A stretch of DNA of 64,000 nt from Promethearchaeota archaeon (GCA_016839705.1 JAEOTR010000084.1:22132-86131); one strand, 5' to 3'; numbered from the stretch's first letter, positions 53,392 through 63,097 are shown. Notes: a model not told the origin generated them from the sequence alone. Numbers and translations: made by a program.

Positions 53392-53828
53392 TTTTTTTCC
53401 TCTTTTAAATTCTATAATTTTTAGCATCCCCTTTTTCTTGTGAAAGAAACCATATTTCTCCTTCAAAAGAAAAAGAAGTTTTATAATATTAATAATAAGT
53501 GTAATTCTAATGCACTTAAACACAATTCTAATGAATAGTTTCTCTTCAAATAAAGGTTAAAGTGACTAATTCCTTTTCTTTGAAGTTTTCTCATTATAAT
53601 TTATCCCATTAGAATTGTATATTATAACATTAAATTGCTTGTTATTTTAAAAATATTACTATTTCCTAAATCTTGAGATTTATTTCATTTAATGCCAATA
53701 TTAGAATAAAAAAATTGGTGTTATGATACTCATTTTTGCTTGTAATTTTAATGTGGGGAAAGTTATGCCTTAATGCTTTTTATATCAACTTAATTCTTTC
53801 TAATTAGACTAAAAAAGGTGTTAAAAAA
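53392..53828. other. Divergent promoter region between leuA and a secreted-protein gene
   Basis: A 437-base region with promoters for both directions. For the plus strand gene, a TATA-like TTTTTATATC is at about 53777-53786 and AGGTG at 53816-53820 lies eight bases from its ATG. I see no clear leader peptide or riboswitch for leuA. Confidence 0.45.
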
Positions 53829-54512
53829 ATGAAAAAATTAACTAAGATTGTAGTTAGCCTTTTTGCTTTATCAATGCTGTTTACACTATTTAGTACTAGT
53901 AGTGTTGTAGCTGCGGGAGAATCTTCTGTGGATGTTCCTGGTGATACGATCCAAACACAAATACAAGCAAATAATCAAGTTGCCTTCACTTTTAGACAAA
54001 GAACACAATTGAGATTTAACTCAAGTGTTGATATCGATATAGATATTAACTGTGACGCCTTAAGGATTGGGATTAAATCATTTGAGATCGAAATTGAGTC
54101 TGATCAAGATATGCAGATGAATATGACTTGTACAGAAGAACAATCTGAATTAGGATTGTTAAAAGGGAATACATATCAAATACGAAATCGAAATCGATAC
54201 CGATACCAAGAAGGATTTTGTCTTCAAATCCAAAGTAATTATTCAACTCAATTTCAGGCTAAATTAAAAATACAAGCAACTAATGAAAATCGTCTTGGCT
54301 CTTGGGCTTTTTATGACGAAACATCTGAAGAATGGATTGCAGTTCCAACCACTATCGAAGATGGATACTTAATTGCAGAAACTGATCACTTCTCATACTG
54401 GACCATCTTATTACTTGCACCCGAAGACAATATCATGCTATTCATCGGACTTGTAAGCATTATTGGCATTGTAGCTATAGTTTCAATCATATATCTTAAG
54501 AAAAGAAAGTAA
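53829..54512 (+). CDS. Secreted/membrane-anchored protein with beta-rich ectodomain
   Basis: A 227-residue protein with a clear signal peptide (MKKLTKIVVSLFALSMLF..., small residues at about 27-32), a beta-rich, glutamine- and arginine-rich ectodomain, and a C-terminal membrane helix (about 200-222) with a basic KKRK tail. Its ectodomain shares a layout with that of the next gene, including an LGSWAFYDETSEEWIAVP / SYWTILLL ending. Probably faces outside the cell. Function unknown; binding of a ligand or envelope component with its partner is inference. Confidence 0.7.
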   Translation: MKKLTKIVVSLFALSMLFTLFSTSSVVAAGESSVDVPGDTIQTQIQANNQVAFTFRQRTQLRFNSSVDIDIDINCDALRIGIKSFEIEIESDQDMQMNMTCTEEQSELGLLKGNTYQIRNRNRYRYQEGFCLQIQSNYSTQFQAKLKIQATNENRLGSWAFYDETSEEWIAVPTTIEDGYLIAETDHFSYWTILLLAPEDNIMLFIGLVSIIGIVAIVSIIYLKKRK

Positions 54513-54529
54513 CAGCAAGCAAAGAGTTT

Positions 54530-54549
54530 TTTAAATCAATTTTTTTTTC
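54530..54549 (+). terminator. T-tract after the secreted-protein gene
   Basis: A run of nine T at 54540-54548 follows the stop codon by about 30 bases, consistent with an intrinsic archaeal terminator. Read-through into the regulator gene would still be possible. Confidence 0.4.
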
Positions 54550-54591
54550 TTTATTATATATCTATAAATAAAAATAGAATTCTGAGCATAA

Positions 54592-55851
54592 TTGAACTTT
54601 AATAATCGAAGAGCGTGGAAAAACCATAGGATTACCTTTTTTTTGTTATGTATAATTTTTTTTGAATTTAGTATAATCCTATATAGTGTTTTAGCGAGAA
54701 CTGAAAATGTTTCAGGCTTTTGGACAGAAGATACAATAGTTCCAGATGAACATGTTACTTATAACTTTCCCAATGGTATTATTTTGGAGATTTCAACAAA
54801 TACGTTAATAGATCTTTATGTAGAGTATGAGAATAGAATAAATAATCGACATAGTTTATTTCTTATAAATAATAATGATTCAATTTCATTAAATATAACT
54901 ACAAAAGCAAACCTAGGAAACTTTGGTATAACTCAACCTCCAGGAGCACCGAAAAAAGGAACGTTTCAATTACGTTACCAGTATGAAAGTATTTTTAGAG
55001 TGAGATCTAATTCATCAATTGCAAATTTTAGCATTAGATATCGTAAAAATAGCCAATTCGGATTAAAATCTAATGTTAATTATTCTTTAGCGTTATTTGA
55101 AATAAATCAGGAATCTTGGGAGCTTGTTGAAACACAAGAGAAATTCAATATATCTATTTCTGAACCGTATTTAGAGAGCTCTCTCACTGGACTTGAAGGT
55201 GGAACCGATTATTATATTACTCTTTTTGAGTTTAGTCAAGAACCTTATGATTGGACTTGGTTAATTCTCACGATCTTGATAAGTGCTATTAGTATTCTTT
55301 CAATTGCGTTCTTAATTTCAAAAAAAGAATATTTTCAATATTTGAGAAAAAGAACTATTCCAATTGAGAAAGGAGCTCATAGATTATCATTAGATGAAGT
55401 ACTAGAAAATGAAAATAGAAATAAAATAATTGATCTTATCTTGGATGAGCCAGGAATTCATTTCAATGAACTCCTACGAAAAACGGGACTTGCTGCCGGA
55501 AATTTGGTTTGGCATCTTGATATACTACAAACATATAAGATTATCGGAAAAAAACGAGTAGGTAATTTTTTAGCTTATTTTCCTTATTATCAAAAAAATC
55601 CCCTATCTAATGTAGATTTAAAACTTCAAAAAAGTAAACTAACATTAGAGATTTTAGAGATGATTGAAGAGGAACCAGGGATATGGAATAATATAATAAC
55701 CAAAAAATTCAAAGTTGATCATAAAACTATTCATTATCATTTAAACAAGTTAGTTGAACTTGGACTTATTAAATTGAAAAAAGAGGGAAGAAAAAAGAAA
55801 ATCTTCCCGAACTTTGAGTCTGAATATTTTAAACATAAAAACAATAATTAA
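54592..55851 (+). CDS. Membrane sensor with ectodomain and cytoplasmic winged-helix domains
   Basis: A 419-residue protein: N-terminal membrane helix (about 15-35), extracellular beta-rich domain (about 40-215), second membrane helix (about 220-245), and a cytoplasmic part with two winged-helix units. The first reads IIDLILDEPGIHFNELLRKTGLAAGNLVWHLDIL and the second LEILEMIEEEPGIWNNIITKKF...TIHYHLNKL. It fits a one-component membrane-bound transcription regulator. Its ectodomain resembles the secreted protein upstream. The start is a TTG at 54592 with only a weak SD; no ATG is better. Confidence 0.75.
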   Translation: MNFNNRRAWKNHRITFFLLCIIFFEFSIILYSVLARTENVSGFWTEDTIVPDEHVTYNFPNGIILEISTNTLIDLYVEYENRINNRHSLFLINNNDSISLNITTKANLGNFGITQPPGAPKKGTFQLRYQYESIFRVRSNSSIANFSIRYRKNSQFGLKSNVNYSLALFEINQESWELVETQEKFNISISEPYLESSLTGLEGGTDYYITLFEFSQEPYDWTWLILTILISAISILSIAFLISKKEYFQYLRKRTIPIEKGAHRLSLDEVLENENRNKIIDLILDEPGIHFNELLRKTGLAAGNLVWHLDILQTYKIIGKKRVGNFLAYFPYYQKNPLSNVDLKLQKSKLTLEILEMIEEEPGIWNNIITKKFKVDHKTIHYHLNKLVELGLIKLKKEGRKKKIFPNFESEYFKHKNNN

Positions 55852-56021
55852 AATAATAAAAGATCTTGTTTAGTTTTTTGAATATTAAACAGGAAATTAA
55901 AGAATTATATTCGCTTTTTAATATATACCATTATTTATAGATTATAAGTTATATAAGAAGCATTTTTAATTATATTAAGATTTAAAAAGATAAAGAATTG
56001 CGCCAATTTGAGTGATTGCAC

Positions 56022-56525
56022 ATGATTGATCCAAAAGATTTATTAGATTTTATTAAGGAGAGGAGGAGTATAAGAGATTTTCAACCAAAGCAAATTCCCG
56101 AGAAAGAAATCGAAATGGTTTTAGAGGCAGGGAGATGGGCTCCTAGTGCTTCCAATCGCCAACCTTGGGAATTCATTGTAATTAAAAACAGGGATATATT
56201 AAAAAGAATAGCAAGGGTAACTGGATATGGTTGGTTTATTGGTGAAGCATCCTTCGCAGTAGCTATAGTTGGAAAACCTTATATTAGCCATAATTGGTAT
56301 GTCGTTGACACTTCATTAGTTTCAATGAACATGATGTTAATGGCTTGGTCTTTAGGAATTGGTACTTGTTGGATAGGTTCAATGAATAAAGAAAAGGCAA
56401 AAGAAATCCTTGGTTTAGGACACAATGATTATCTATTAACCGTTTTACCCTTTGGATACATTCGAGGTGCTATCCCGGATCCTACTGATAGAAATCCTCT
56501 AAATAGAATCGTTAAGGAAATTTAA
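56022..56525 (+). CDS. Nitroreductase family FMN enzyme
   Basis: A 167-residue short nitroreductase. The FMN-binding start ERRSIRDFQPKQIP, the GRWAPSASNRQPWEF motif and the WSLGIGTCWIGS and PFGYIRG blocks are present. Such enzymes reduce nitro or quinone groups or oxidise flavins; substrate unknown. ATG 56022 follows GAGTGAT by four bases and is preferred to TTG 56016. The WD40 gene starts immediately after its stop. Confidence 0.92.
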   Translation: MIDPKDLLDFIKERRSIRDFQPKQIPEKEIEMVLEAGRWAPSASNRQPWEFIVIKNRDILKRIARVTGYGWFIGEASFAVAIVGKPYISHNWYVVDTSLVSMNMMLMAWSLGIGTCWIGSMNKEKAKEILGLGHNDYLLTVLPFGYIRGAIPDPTDRNPLNRIVKEI

Positions 56526-57419
56526 TTGTCTTTTGAGTTGATGTTAGACTTAATAAAAACCTTTCAAGGGCATAATAATTATGTAATAGACCTCCTTTTT
56601 TCACCAGATAACACTAAATTAGTTTCTGCTGGGATGGACGCCAAGATTAACTTATGGGACATCAATTCATGGGAACTTCTAAATACTCTAAAAAGTCATA
56701 AAAATAGTGTAAACTCTCTCTCTCTTTCCAGAGATGGTAAAATACTGGCAAGTAGCTCCACAGATAAAAATGTTAAGATTTGGGATTTTCCTGATGGAAA
56801 AATAATAAGAACCTTAACAGGTCACAAGAAAACAGTAAGTACAATACAAATTTCTCCAGATTCAAGTTATGTTGTAAGTGGTTCATACGATGGGAAAGTG
56901 AAATTATGGAAACTAAATTCAGGTGAGGAAATATTATCTCTTAATGCTTTTGAACGGAATGTATCATCAGTAGCATTTTCTCCTGATGGAACAGTGTTAG
57001 CAACTGCAGGACTTAGTGAAAGCTTATATTTATGGGATGTTCCATCCGGAAAGCTAATCAAAGAAATACCTGGTCATGATATGGTTATTTCATCTATTGC
57101 TTTTTCTCCTGATTCTCAATTTATTGTTACCTGTGATTATTCATCACTGAAAATAAGAAATTTTGAAGATTTAGAACAGTTTAGATCAATAGAAATAAAA
57201 AATGGGTATTCACATAGTTTAGCTTTTTCTCCTGACGGTAAAACAATCGCTCTAACATTGGATCATCAAATCCAAATAATTGACATACTAAAAGCGGAAA
57301 TTATTGAAACTGTTAATTTGAAACCAAAAGGTATTTATGGTGTGGCATTTTCACAAGATGGAAAGTTACTTGCTATAGGTTCAGCTGATAAAAATATTAG
57401 GATCTGGTCAATATCTTAA
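56526..57419 (+). CDS. Seven-bladed WD40 repeat protein
   Basis: A 297-residue protein made only of WD40 repeats, seven in all, with standard GH...FSPD...LAS...D..I.LWD patterns (GHNNYVIDLLFSPDN, INLWDINS, HKNSVNSLSLSRDGK, VKIWDFPD, and so on to IRIWSIS). It is one complete beta-propeller for protein binding and has no additional domain. The start is TTG 56526 directly after the nitroreductase stop, or ATG 56541. The two genes are probably translated from one mRNA. No partner is indicated by the sequence. Confidence 0.9.
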   Translation: MSFELMLDLIKTFQGHNNYVIDLLFSPDNTKLVSAGMDAKINLWDINSWELLNTLKSHKNSVNSLSLSRDGKILASSSTDKNVKIWDFPDGKIIRTLTGHKKTVSTIQISPDSSYVVSGSYDGKVKLWKLNSGEEILSLNAFERNVSSVAFSPDGTVLATAGLSESLYLWDVPSGKLIKEIPGHDMVISSIAFSPDSQFIVTCDYSSLKIRNFEDLEQFRSIEIKNGYSHSLAFSPDGKTIALTLDHQIQIIDILKAEIIETVNLKPKGIYGVAFSQDGKLLAIGSADKNIRIWSIS

Positions 57420-57441
57420 AAAATGAATTTTTTTTGCTACA

Positions 57442-57957
57442 ATGACTGTAAAAATAACAATTTTGGGAGATACTCATATAAAATCCTTTGAAGAGTTACC
57501 TAAGGAAATGTTAGGAGAAATTAAAAAATCAGATTGGGTAATTCATGTTGGAGATTATACTTCTGCTCAAATTGTAAGCGGTTTAATTAAACTAAAAGGT
57601 GAACGGTTTAAGGGTGTTTATGGTAATGCTGATCCTTTAGAAATTAGAAATAAATTAACATCTACAGAATTTATAACTATTCAAGATATTAAAATTGGTA
57701 TTACTCATCCTGCAAGCGGTGGTCCAGAAGAAAATTTAGAAAAAAATCTGTTAACCGATTTTGAACAAGATGATCTTGATATTCTAATCTATGGTCACAC
57801 GCATGAATCAAAGATTCTAAAGAAAAACAATACATTATTAGTTAATCCGGGAAAGGGATATTTAGAAACGAATTTCTTTGGTCCCCCAACCACAATTGCA
57901 CTTCTTAAAATCGATGATGGTAAGGTTCAAGGAACAATAAAAGAAATTAAATCATAA
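57442..57957 (+). CDS. YfcE/MJ0936-type metallophosphoesterase
   Basis: A 171-residue calcineurin-like phosphodiesterase of the YfcE/MJ0936 type. Metal motifs: ILGDTHI, VIHVGDYTS, GVYGNAD, THPASGG and IYGHTHE, followed by NPGKGYLE. Family members hydrolyse phosphodiesters such as bis-p-nitrophenyl phosphate; physiological substrate unknown. It follows the WD40 gene by 22 bases and converges with the PLP enzyme. Confidence 0.9.
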   Translation: MTVKITILGDTHIKSFEELPKEMLGEIKKSDWVIHVGDYTSAQIVSGLIKLKGERFKGVYGNADPLEIRNKLTSTEFITIQDIKIGITHPASGGPEENLEKNLLTDFEQDDLDILIYGHTHESKILKKNNTLLVNPGKGYLETNFFGPPTTIALLKIDDGKVQGTIKEIKS

Positions 57958-57982
57958 GAGAGACTTTATATTATTCCTGGCT

Positions 57983-59275
57983 TCAAGTATCTTCTAATTT
58001 AATTAATTTGCTCAACACTTCAAGAGCTTTCTCACTCTTGGTCTTATCCAAAGAACATTTAGTTATCTTCCAAAACCGGTATTCTTGATTTAAATAAGCT
58101 CTACATTTTTCCCTTATTTCAGTAGGGCATTCAGTTATCTGCCAACATTGAAAAATAATATTATTGAAGAATTTATGAAATTTATTTGGGAGCTTTTGAT
58201 AATTAAATTCTGTGCTTTTAACATAATGATCTAAATCATTTGAATTGTAAGTATTCCAAAATAAAACTATTTTTGATTTATTCTCTTTCTTTCCGAGAAA
58301 GTCGAACATGGCGGCCATAGCTTTTCCTGTATACGTTGTTTCCAGATGAAATCCTCTTTTTTGTCCCTCTAATCTATATACCGTATCTACAGCATTTTGG
58401 CTTTTTACAGTATTAACTGCATACCCAGAACCTAAATATCCCTTAATAAAATAAAAATCATTTTCTGTTACCTTAATTTTTATAAAATTATGATCCATTT
58501 TCCGTAGGAACTTCAATGCCTTATTAGCATTTCTAGCTGTATTAAAAGAATTTGCTAGAAAATCTTTATATACAGCTACAGGATATACAATTGATTTTAA
58601 TCCTAACAATTTACATCCCGCAATTAATCCCGCTGCTGTTCCTGTTGTACCTCCTGCTATAAATATCGCATCTGGTTCGGGTATAATCCCCTTTACTATC
58701 TGTTCATTTAGCTCAAGTAATGCGTCAATAAATCCTATTGTCCCTAAGGATGTTCCTCGACCAAATAATGGAGACCCCCCTGGAAGTATAAAATAGTACT
58801 TTGGATGAAAAATCTGGAAAAACCATGTTTTAATAAAAGTATTCACGTCAGTTTTACCATAATGAAGCTTTGCTCCAAGATAATCAAATAATAATAGTGA
58901 TCGTTGTACCATCCATGTAAGTGGTTGATTATAGAGAAATAAATTACATCTGAGATTTAATTTCTTACATACAATAGCACATGCTAAACCATGATTAGTA
59001 CCAATACCCCCATAACTTACTACACCCTTTTTCTTCTTTTTAATTACATCTCCAAAGATAAATTCAAACTTCCTAAGTTTATTTCCTCCATATACATCAT
59101 GACTCTTGTCATCTCTTTTGATATAAATCTGTCCCCCCTTAAGGTTAAACATTCTTTCTAAATCAGTTAATCTTTCGATCGGTGTAGGAATATTGGTTAA
59201 AAGAGGGATCCATGGGATCCTCCCTTTTAAATTAGGGTAAATAGTAAAAAGTAATGGTTCTGTGCGTTGCATCAT
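57983..59275 (-). CDS. PLP-dependent deaminase, D-cysteine desulfhydrase/ACC deaminase-like
   Basis: A 430-residue fold-type II PLP enzyme. KRDDKSHDVYGGNKLRKFEF contains the Schiff-base lysine, VSYGGIGTNHGLACA follows, and FIAGGTTGTAAGLIAG is the phosphate-binding loop. It is some 90 residues longer than the usual family member, with a C-terminal cysteine-containing extension. Likely releases ammonia (and sulfide) from a small amino acid. First upstream neighbour is the enoyl-CoA hydratase, 15 bases away, on the same strand. Confidence 0.85.
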   Translation of the reverse strand: MMQRTEPLLFTIYPNLKGRIPWIPLLTNIPTPIERLTDLERMFNLKGGQIYIKRDDKSHDVYGGNKLRKFEFIFGDVIKKKKKGVVSYGGIGTNHGLACAIVCKKLNLRCNLFLYNQPLTWMVQRSLLLFDYLGAKLHYGKTDVNTFIKTWFFQIFHPKYYFILPGGSPLFGRGTSLGTIGFIDALLELNEQIVKGIIPEPDAIFIAGGTTGTAAGLIAGCKLLGLKSIVYPVAVYKDFLANSFNTARNANKALKFLRKMDHNFIKIKVTENDFYFIKGYLGSGYAVNTVKSQNAVDTVYRLEGQKRGFHLETTYTGKAMAAMFDFLGKKENKSKIVLFWNTYNSNDLDHYVKSTEFNYQKLPNKFHKFFNNIIFQCWQITECPTEIREKCRAYLNQEYRFWKITKCSLDKTKSEKALEVLSKLIKLEDT

Positions 59276-59289
59276 TTTTCATAAAATTT

Positions 59290-60054
59290 TTATCGTTTAA
59301 CGAATTTTTCGAGTTTTCGTTTAAGTTCTTCAGATTGTCCTGCTAACATCATAACTCTTAATTCCTTTGCTAATACTGACTCAAAATTTTCATCTTGATC
59401 TTCATTTATTAATTTTTTTGCCGATTTTAATACGGAATGTTCTTTCTGTATTAACGAATTCGCTATACGCTTTAAATTTCTCCTTAAACCTTCTCGTTTA
59501 CAAACTTGAGAAACTAACCCTATGTTAAAGGCTTCATCGGCATTAATTTCTGTACCCAAATACATCAAATGCTTAGCACGTCCTTCTCCAATAATCCGAG
59601 GTAATAATTTTGTTGATGCATTTGAAAAGAAAAGTCCAACTCCTAATTCGGGCATCATTATTCGAGTATCCTCAGCGGCAATTCTCAAATCACAACAAAG
59701 AAGTTGTTCAAAACCTCCTCCAATGACCCAACCGTGAATTCCTGCTATAATTATTCCATTGTGAGCCAACATAGCTCTTGTTAAATCTTGAAATGATTCT
59801 AGAAACTCAATAGCCTCTTGTAGTTTCTCAGGTTTTGATATTAAATTAAAACCATATTTTAGATCTGCTCCTACTGTGAAATTTTTCCCTACCGCAGAAT
59901 AAATAACACAAATATCATCATTTTGAGAACTTGTTTCAAATGCTTCTATTAATTTCTTCACTGTTAGAAGATCTAAAGCATTATTTTTATCCGGGTTATT
60001 TAATATTATTTTTCCAATATATCCTTCTTTTTCATATCTAACAATTTCACTCAA
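59290..60054 (-). CDS. Enoyl-CoA hydratase/isomerase family protein
   Basis: A 254-residue crotonase-fold protein. NNPDKNNALDLLT, the oxyanion motifs VGADLKYG and IHGWVIGGGFEQL, and PELGVGLFF hold the two positions normally occupied by the hydratase glutamates. The region TKLLPRIIGEGRAKHLMYLGTEINADEAF is typical. Hydration of an enoyl-CoA is likely. It sits between the PLP enzyme and the acyl-CoA synthetase in one minus-strand block, suggesting acid activation and hydration in one route. Confidence 0.92.
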   Translation of the reverse strand: MSEIVRYEKEGYIGKIILNNPDKNNALDLLTVKKLIEAFETSSQNDDICVIYSAVGKNFTVGADLKYGFNLISKPEKLQEAIEFLESFQDLTRAMLAHNGIIIAGIHGWVIGGGFEQLLCCDLRIAAEDTRIMMPELGVGLFFSNASTKLLPRIIGEGRAKHLMYLGTEINADEAFNIGLVSQVCKREGLRRNLKRIANSLIQKEHSVLKSAKKLINEDQDENFESVLAKELRVMMLAGQSEELKRKLEKFVKR

Positions 60055-60094
60055 ATTTAAATCACATTTTTTATAATTACAATTAATGGTTTAT

Positions 60095-61729
60095 TTAATC
60101 AATAGGAGGAAGAAGCTCCTTCTTTAAACGTATTTTATCTACTTTACCAATTCTAGTAATGGGAAGGTCATTAGGATTGAGAGGATAAACAATAATTTTC
60201 TCAGGAACTTTATATTTCGCCAAATTTTCCCTACAAATCCCCATTATTTCTTCCTCATCCGAATTTTCAAATTGTACACCTAATTCAGGCCCAACAACCA
60301 ACCATACAACTTCTCCCTTAATCTTATCAGGTACCCCTAAAGCTGCCGCAATCGCTACTTTTGGATGGGAGAGTACTAATTCTTCAATCTCTGCTGGAAG
60401 TACGGTAAAGGCTCCTACCCGTATTATATCTTTTATTCTTCCCGTGATATACAACCCACCATCTTTATCCATATATCCCAGATCTCCTGTTTTACAAAAA
60501 CCTGTTTTAGTGAATCCAACTTTATTCTCCTCAGGCATTTTATAGTATGATTTACTTGTTAAAGGACTATGAACAAGTATTTCGCCAATTTCACCATATG
60601 GTAATTCCTCTTCCTCTTTATCAACAATCTTCAACTCCACTCCGGGAAGCGGTTTACCTACATAACCCTGAGCAAGTTTTTCTAGATTATCCCCTGGGGC
60701 GCTAAATGTAACTTCTGCTCCAGCTTCAGTACTTCCATATCCTATTATTATTTCATCACATATTCTTTCTTTTATTCCATGTAATAGCTCCCCAGATACC
60801 TTTTCACCTGAGAGAACAACTAAATTTAGATATTTTTTTGGTTCATAGGTATCCAGATCTGGTAATGAAAGTAAAATCTTAAACATTGTTGGAACGCCTC
60901 CCATAAAAGGAATATGATGCTCCTTCATTGCTTTCAGAGCATCCCATGGGGACCATGATGCTTGCACTATCATTTCAAGTCCACCAATTATCCCCGTTCC
61001 AAGAAGTTCAACAGTCCCACCTACATGACTTACGGGTAAATTTACTAAGTGTGTATTTCGCGATGTTTTAACGGTTCCCTTAAGTTGAAGCCATTCAATA
61101 ATTTTCAGATATTCAATATAACACATTTCTATTATGTTATGATGAGTTAATTCAACTGCTTTTGGTGTACCAGTAGTACCACCAGTCCATACAACAAGAA
61201 TTGTGTCACTCGAGTTTTGATTTTCTTTAAATTCTTTTAATTCCCTTTCAAAAGGATATTCTTTTGCTATTAGATCTTCAAAATTTTCTCCTAGTTCATG
61301 TTTACCCACTAATAGGTATCTAATATCTCCTAGATCTTCTTTTATTTCATTCAAATTATCAGCAATCTTATTCTTTTCCCATTTGTCTATGGTAATGATT
61401 ACTTTTGGATTTGAGTGAGGGATTAAAAGTTTAAAATCTGCTTTCTTATACTCCTTGTCCATTGGAATAGTTATAGCACCTATTTTACTGGCCGCAATAA
61501 AAGTGAAAATAAATTCTGGGGTCGTTGGTAATATTGTAACTATTGAATCTCCTTTTGAAATCCCCATATTTGAAAATATTTTAGCAAGGTGATCAGTTTT
61601 TTCATTAAATTCTCTTGCCGTTATTATTCTATGTTTCCCAAATCGAATTGTAGGAAAATTTGGTTCAATCTCAGCCCAATATTCTACGTATTTCCAAAGG
61701 CGATTCAGTTTTGGAATTTGTAACAACAT
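60095..61729 (-). CDS. AMP-forming acyl-CoA synthetase
   Basis: A 544-residue AMP-binding enzyme: WTGGTTGTPKAV P-loop, GYGSTEAGAE, KTGDLGYMDKDGGLYITGR hinge, the VLPAEIEELVLSHPKVA block and a C-terminal catalytic lysine in RIGKVDK. It activates a carboxylic acid to its CoA ester; chain length cannot be read. It lies 40 bases upstream of the enoyl-CoA hydratase and 80 downstream of the MBL hydrolase. Confidence 0.93.
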   Translation of the reverse strand: MLLQIPKLNRLWKYVEYWAEIEPNFPTIRFGKHRIITAREFNEKTDHLAKIFSNMGISKGDSIVTILPTTPEFIFTFIAASKIGAITIPMDKEYKKADFKLLIPHSNPKVIITIDKWEKNKIADNLNEIKEDLGDIRYLLVGKHELGENFEDLIAKEYPFERELKEFKENQNSSDTILVVWTGGTTGTPKAVELTHHNIIEMCYIEYLKIIEWLQLKGTVKTSRNTHLVNLPVSHVGGTVELLGTGIIGGLEMIVQASWSPWDALKAMKEHHIPFMGGVPTMFKILLSLPDLDTYEPKKYLNLVVLSGEKVSGELLHGIKERICDEIIIGYGSTEAGAEVTFSAPGDNLEKLAQGYVGKPLPGVELKIVDKEEEELPYGEIGEILVHSPLTSKSYYKMPEENKVGFTKTGFCKTGDLGYMDKDGGLYITGRIKDIIRVGAFTVLPAEIEELVLSHPKVAIAAALGVPDKIKGEVVWLVVGPELGVQFENSDEEEIMGICRENLAKYKVPEKIIVYPLNPNDLPITRIGKVDKIRLKKELLPPID

Positions 61730-61809
61730 TCAACCTCCTTATTTATTGTTAATATTCAGGATTTTGTATTAAATTTGGGAATATTTTTAAATTTAATTTT
61801 TGGATACCA

Positions 61810-62709
61810 CTAGTTCAAGATATATCCATTATCTTTAATTGCTATTATATCCTCTTTAAGAAATTTATCAAAATGTTTTTCTATCATCACTAATTCTGAA
61901 ATTATCTCAAAATTTTCAGAATTGTATCTTCTGTAAATTAAATTCAAACCTTTGAGATCAGTAAGGTGAATCGGCTTCTTCTCAGATAAATTAGATAATA
62001 TCCGTTCATCTCTTTTTTGTATAATTGATTTGAAATTGTTTAATTCCGCTTTCACATTATTGCTACCCACTACAGGATCTCGATGGCCTACTACCGCTAT
62101 TTCAATATCAATCTTTTTGAGTTTTTCAATTGAACTTTCAAATTCCATTAAATTTGAGTCAATTGTAGCATAATATGGAAATCGAGTTAAATCCATGTCA
62201 CCTAAAAAAGCAATTTTCGAGTTCATTTCATAAAACCCACAATGCCCTGCTGTATGACCTGGAATAAAAATGACTTTTAATTTCAGATAATCCCCGATAT
62301 TGATTATGTCATTTTCCTTAAAACATTCATCTATATGAGTATTCTTAATACCATAGAATCCAAGCATGGTAGAGAATTCATCCCCCGCATCTGTGTTCTC
62401 AACATTATAATATGGTAATATTTTCTCAATATCTTCTATTGGATGTCGATCCTTTGCATGACATAGGAATTTTGAGTTAGCTAACAAATGATTACCTGAA
62501 ATATGATCTTCATGCCAATGAGAGAGCAATACATTATTAATTGGATATTCCTTACTTAGTTTTTTTAAGTGATTGCTTGAAATTCCAGTATCAATCAAAT
62601 AATCCCCTACCAATAAAGAATGTGAAAATGGATAATTACCATTTCTCTGTCCTCTCACAAATAAGATATTATTATAATCATCTAAAAGTAGCTGAATAAA
62701 ATCTAGCAT
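61810..62709 (-). CDS. Metallo-beta-lactamase fold hydrolase
   Basis: A 299-residue MBL-fold hydrolase with SHWHEDHISG (HxHxDH), IPGHTAGHCGFY, FLGDMDLTR and VVGHRDPV, so all zinc ligands are in place. A C-terminal helical domain of about 80 residues ends the protein. Its position in front of the acyl-CoA synthetase suggests thioesterase- or lactonase-like activity, but this is context only. Confidence 0.88.
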   Translation of the reverse strand: MLDFIQLLLDDYNNILFVRGQRNGNYPFSHSLLVGDYLIDTGISSNHLKKLSKEYPINNVLLSHWHEDHISGNHLLANSKFLCHAKDRHPIEDIEKILPYYNVENTDAGDEFSTMLGFYGIKNTHIDECFKENDIINIGDYLKLKVIFIPGHTAGHCGFYEMNSKIAFLGDMDLTRFPYYATIDSNLMEFESSIEKLKKIDIEIAVVGHRDPVVGSNNVKAELNNFKSIIQKRDERILSNLSEKKPIHLTDLKGLNLIYRRYNSENFEIISELVMIEKHFDKFLKEDIIAIKDNGYILN

Positions 62710-62909
62710 CTCTATTCACTATACAAAAATTTGAAAGAGTTAAAGGTTTTACATCTCTTAAATATTTGGAATGTAAATTCACTCTCCTTTAAATTATTGA
62801 GGTTTTTATTCTTTTTTATAGATTTTCAATTAGATTAACTTTACACAAAATTGTATAGATATTATATAGAAATTTTCATTTCGATTTCAAGTGGTCGAGG
62901 TTTTACGAA

Positions 62910-63074
62910 TTGCACTATAGTTGTCCGAAATGTTTTTCAAAGAAAAAGCTTAGGACGGTAAGATATTTTCCCCCTATCGCAGTGAAATGTTCAGATTGTG
63001 GATATACTAGTCTAGAATCAAAATTTATCAACCAGAACGAGAAAAAATCAGTACAACTAAATTATCCACATTAA
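62910..63074 (+). CDS. Small zinc-ribbon protein
   Basis: A 54-residue frame starting at TTG 62910, preceded by GAGGTT with a six- to eight-base gap. Cysteines C5, C8, C27 and C30 (SCPKCFS and KCSDCGY) make a zinc ribbon with an aromatic and basic loop. The tail is polar. Composition, spacing and a T-tract after the stop support a real gene; the role is unknown. Confidence 0.65.
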   Translation: MHYSCPKCFSKKKLRTVRYFPPIAVKCSDCGYTSLESKFINQNEKKSVQLNYPH

Positions 63075-63084
63075 TGTTTCGATA

Positions 63085-63097
63085 TTTTTTTTTTTTT
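63085..63097 (+). terminator. T-tract after the small zinc-ribbon gene
   Basis: Thirteen consecutive T starting about ten bases after the stop codon, without a stem before it, fits an archaeal T-tract terminator. Confidence 0.5.

Noticed and set aside
52400..53523. Longer leuA start at 53523
   Set aside because: The added residues are hydrophobic and lysine-rich, unlike LeuA N-termini, and ATG 53391 has an SD.
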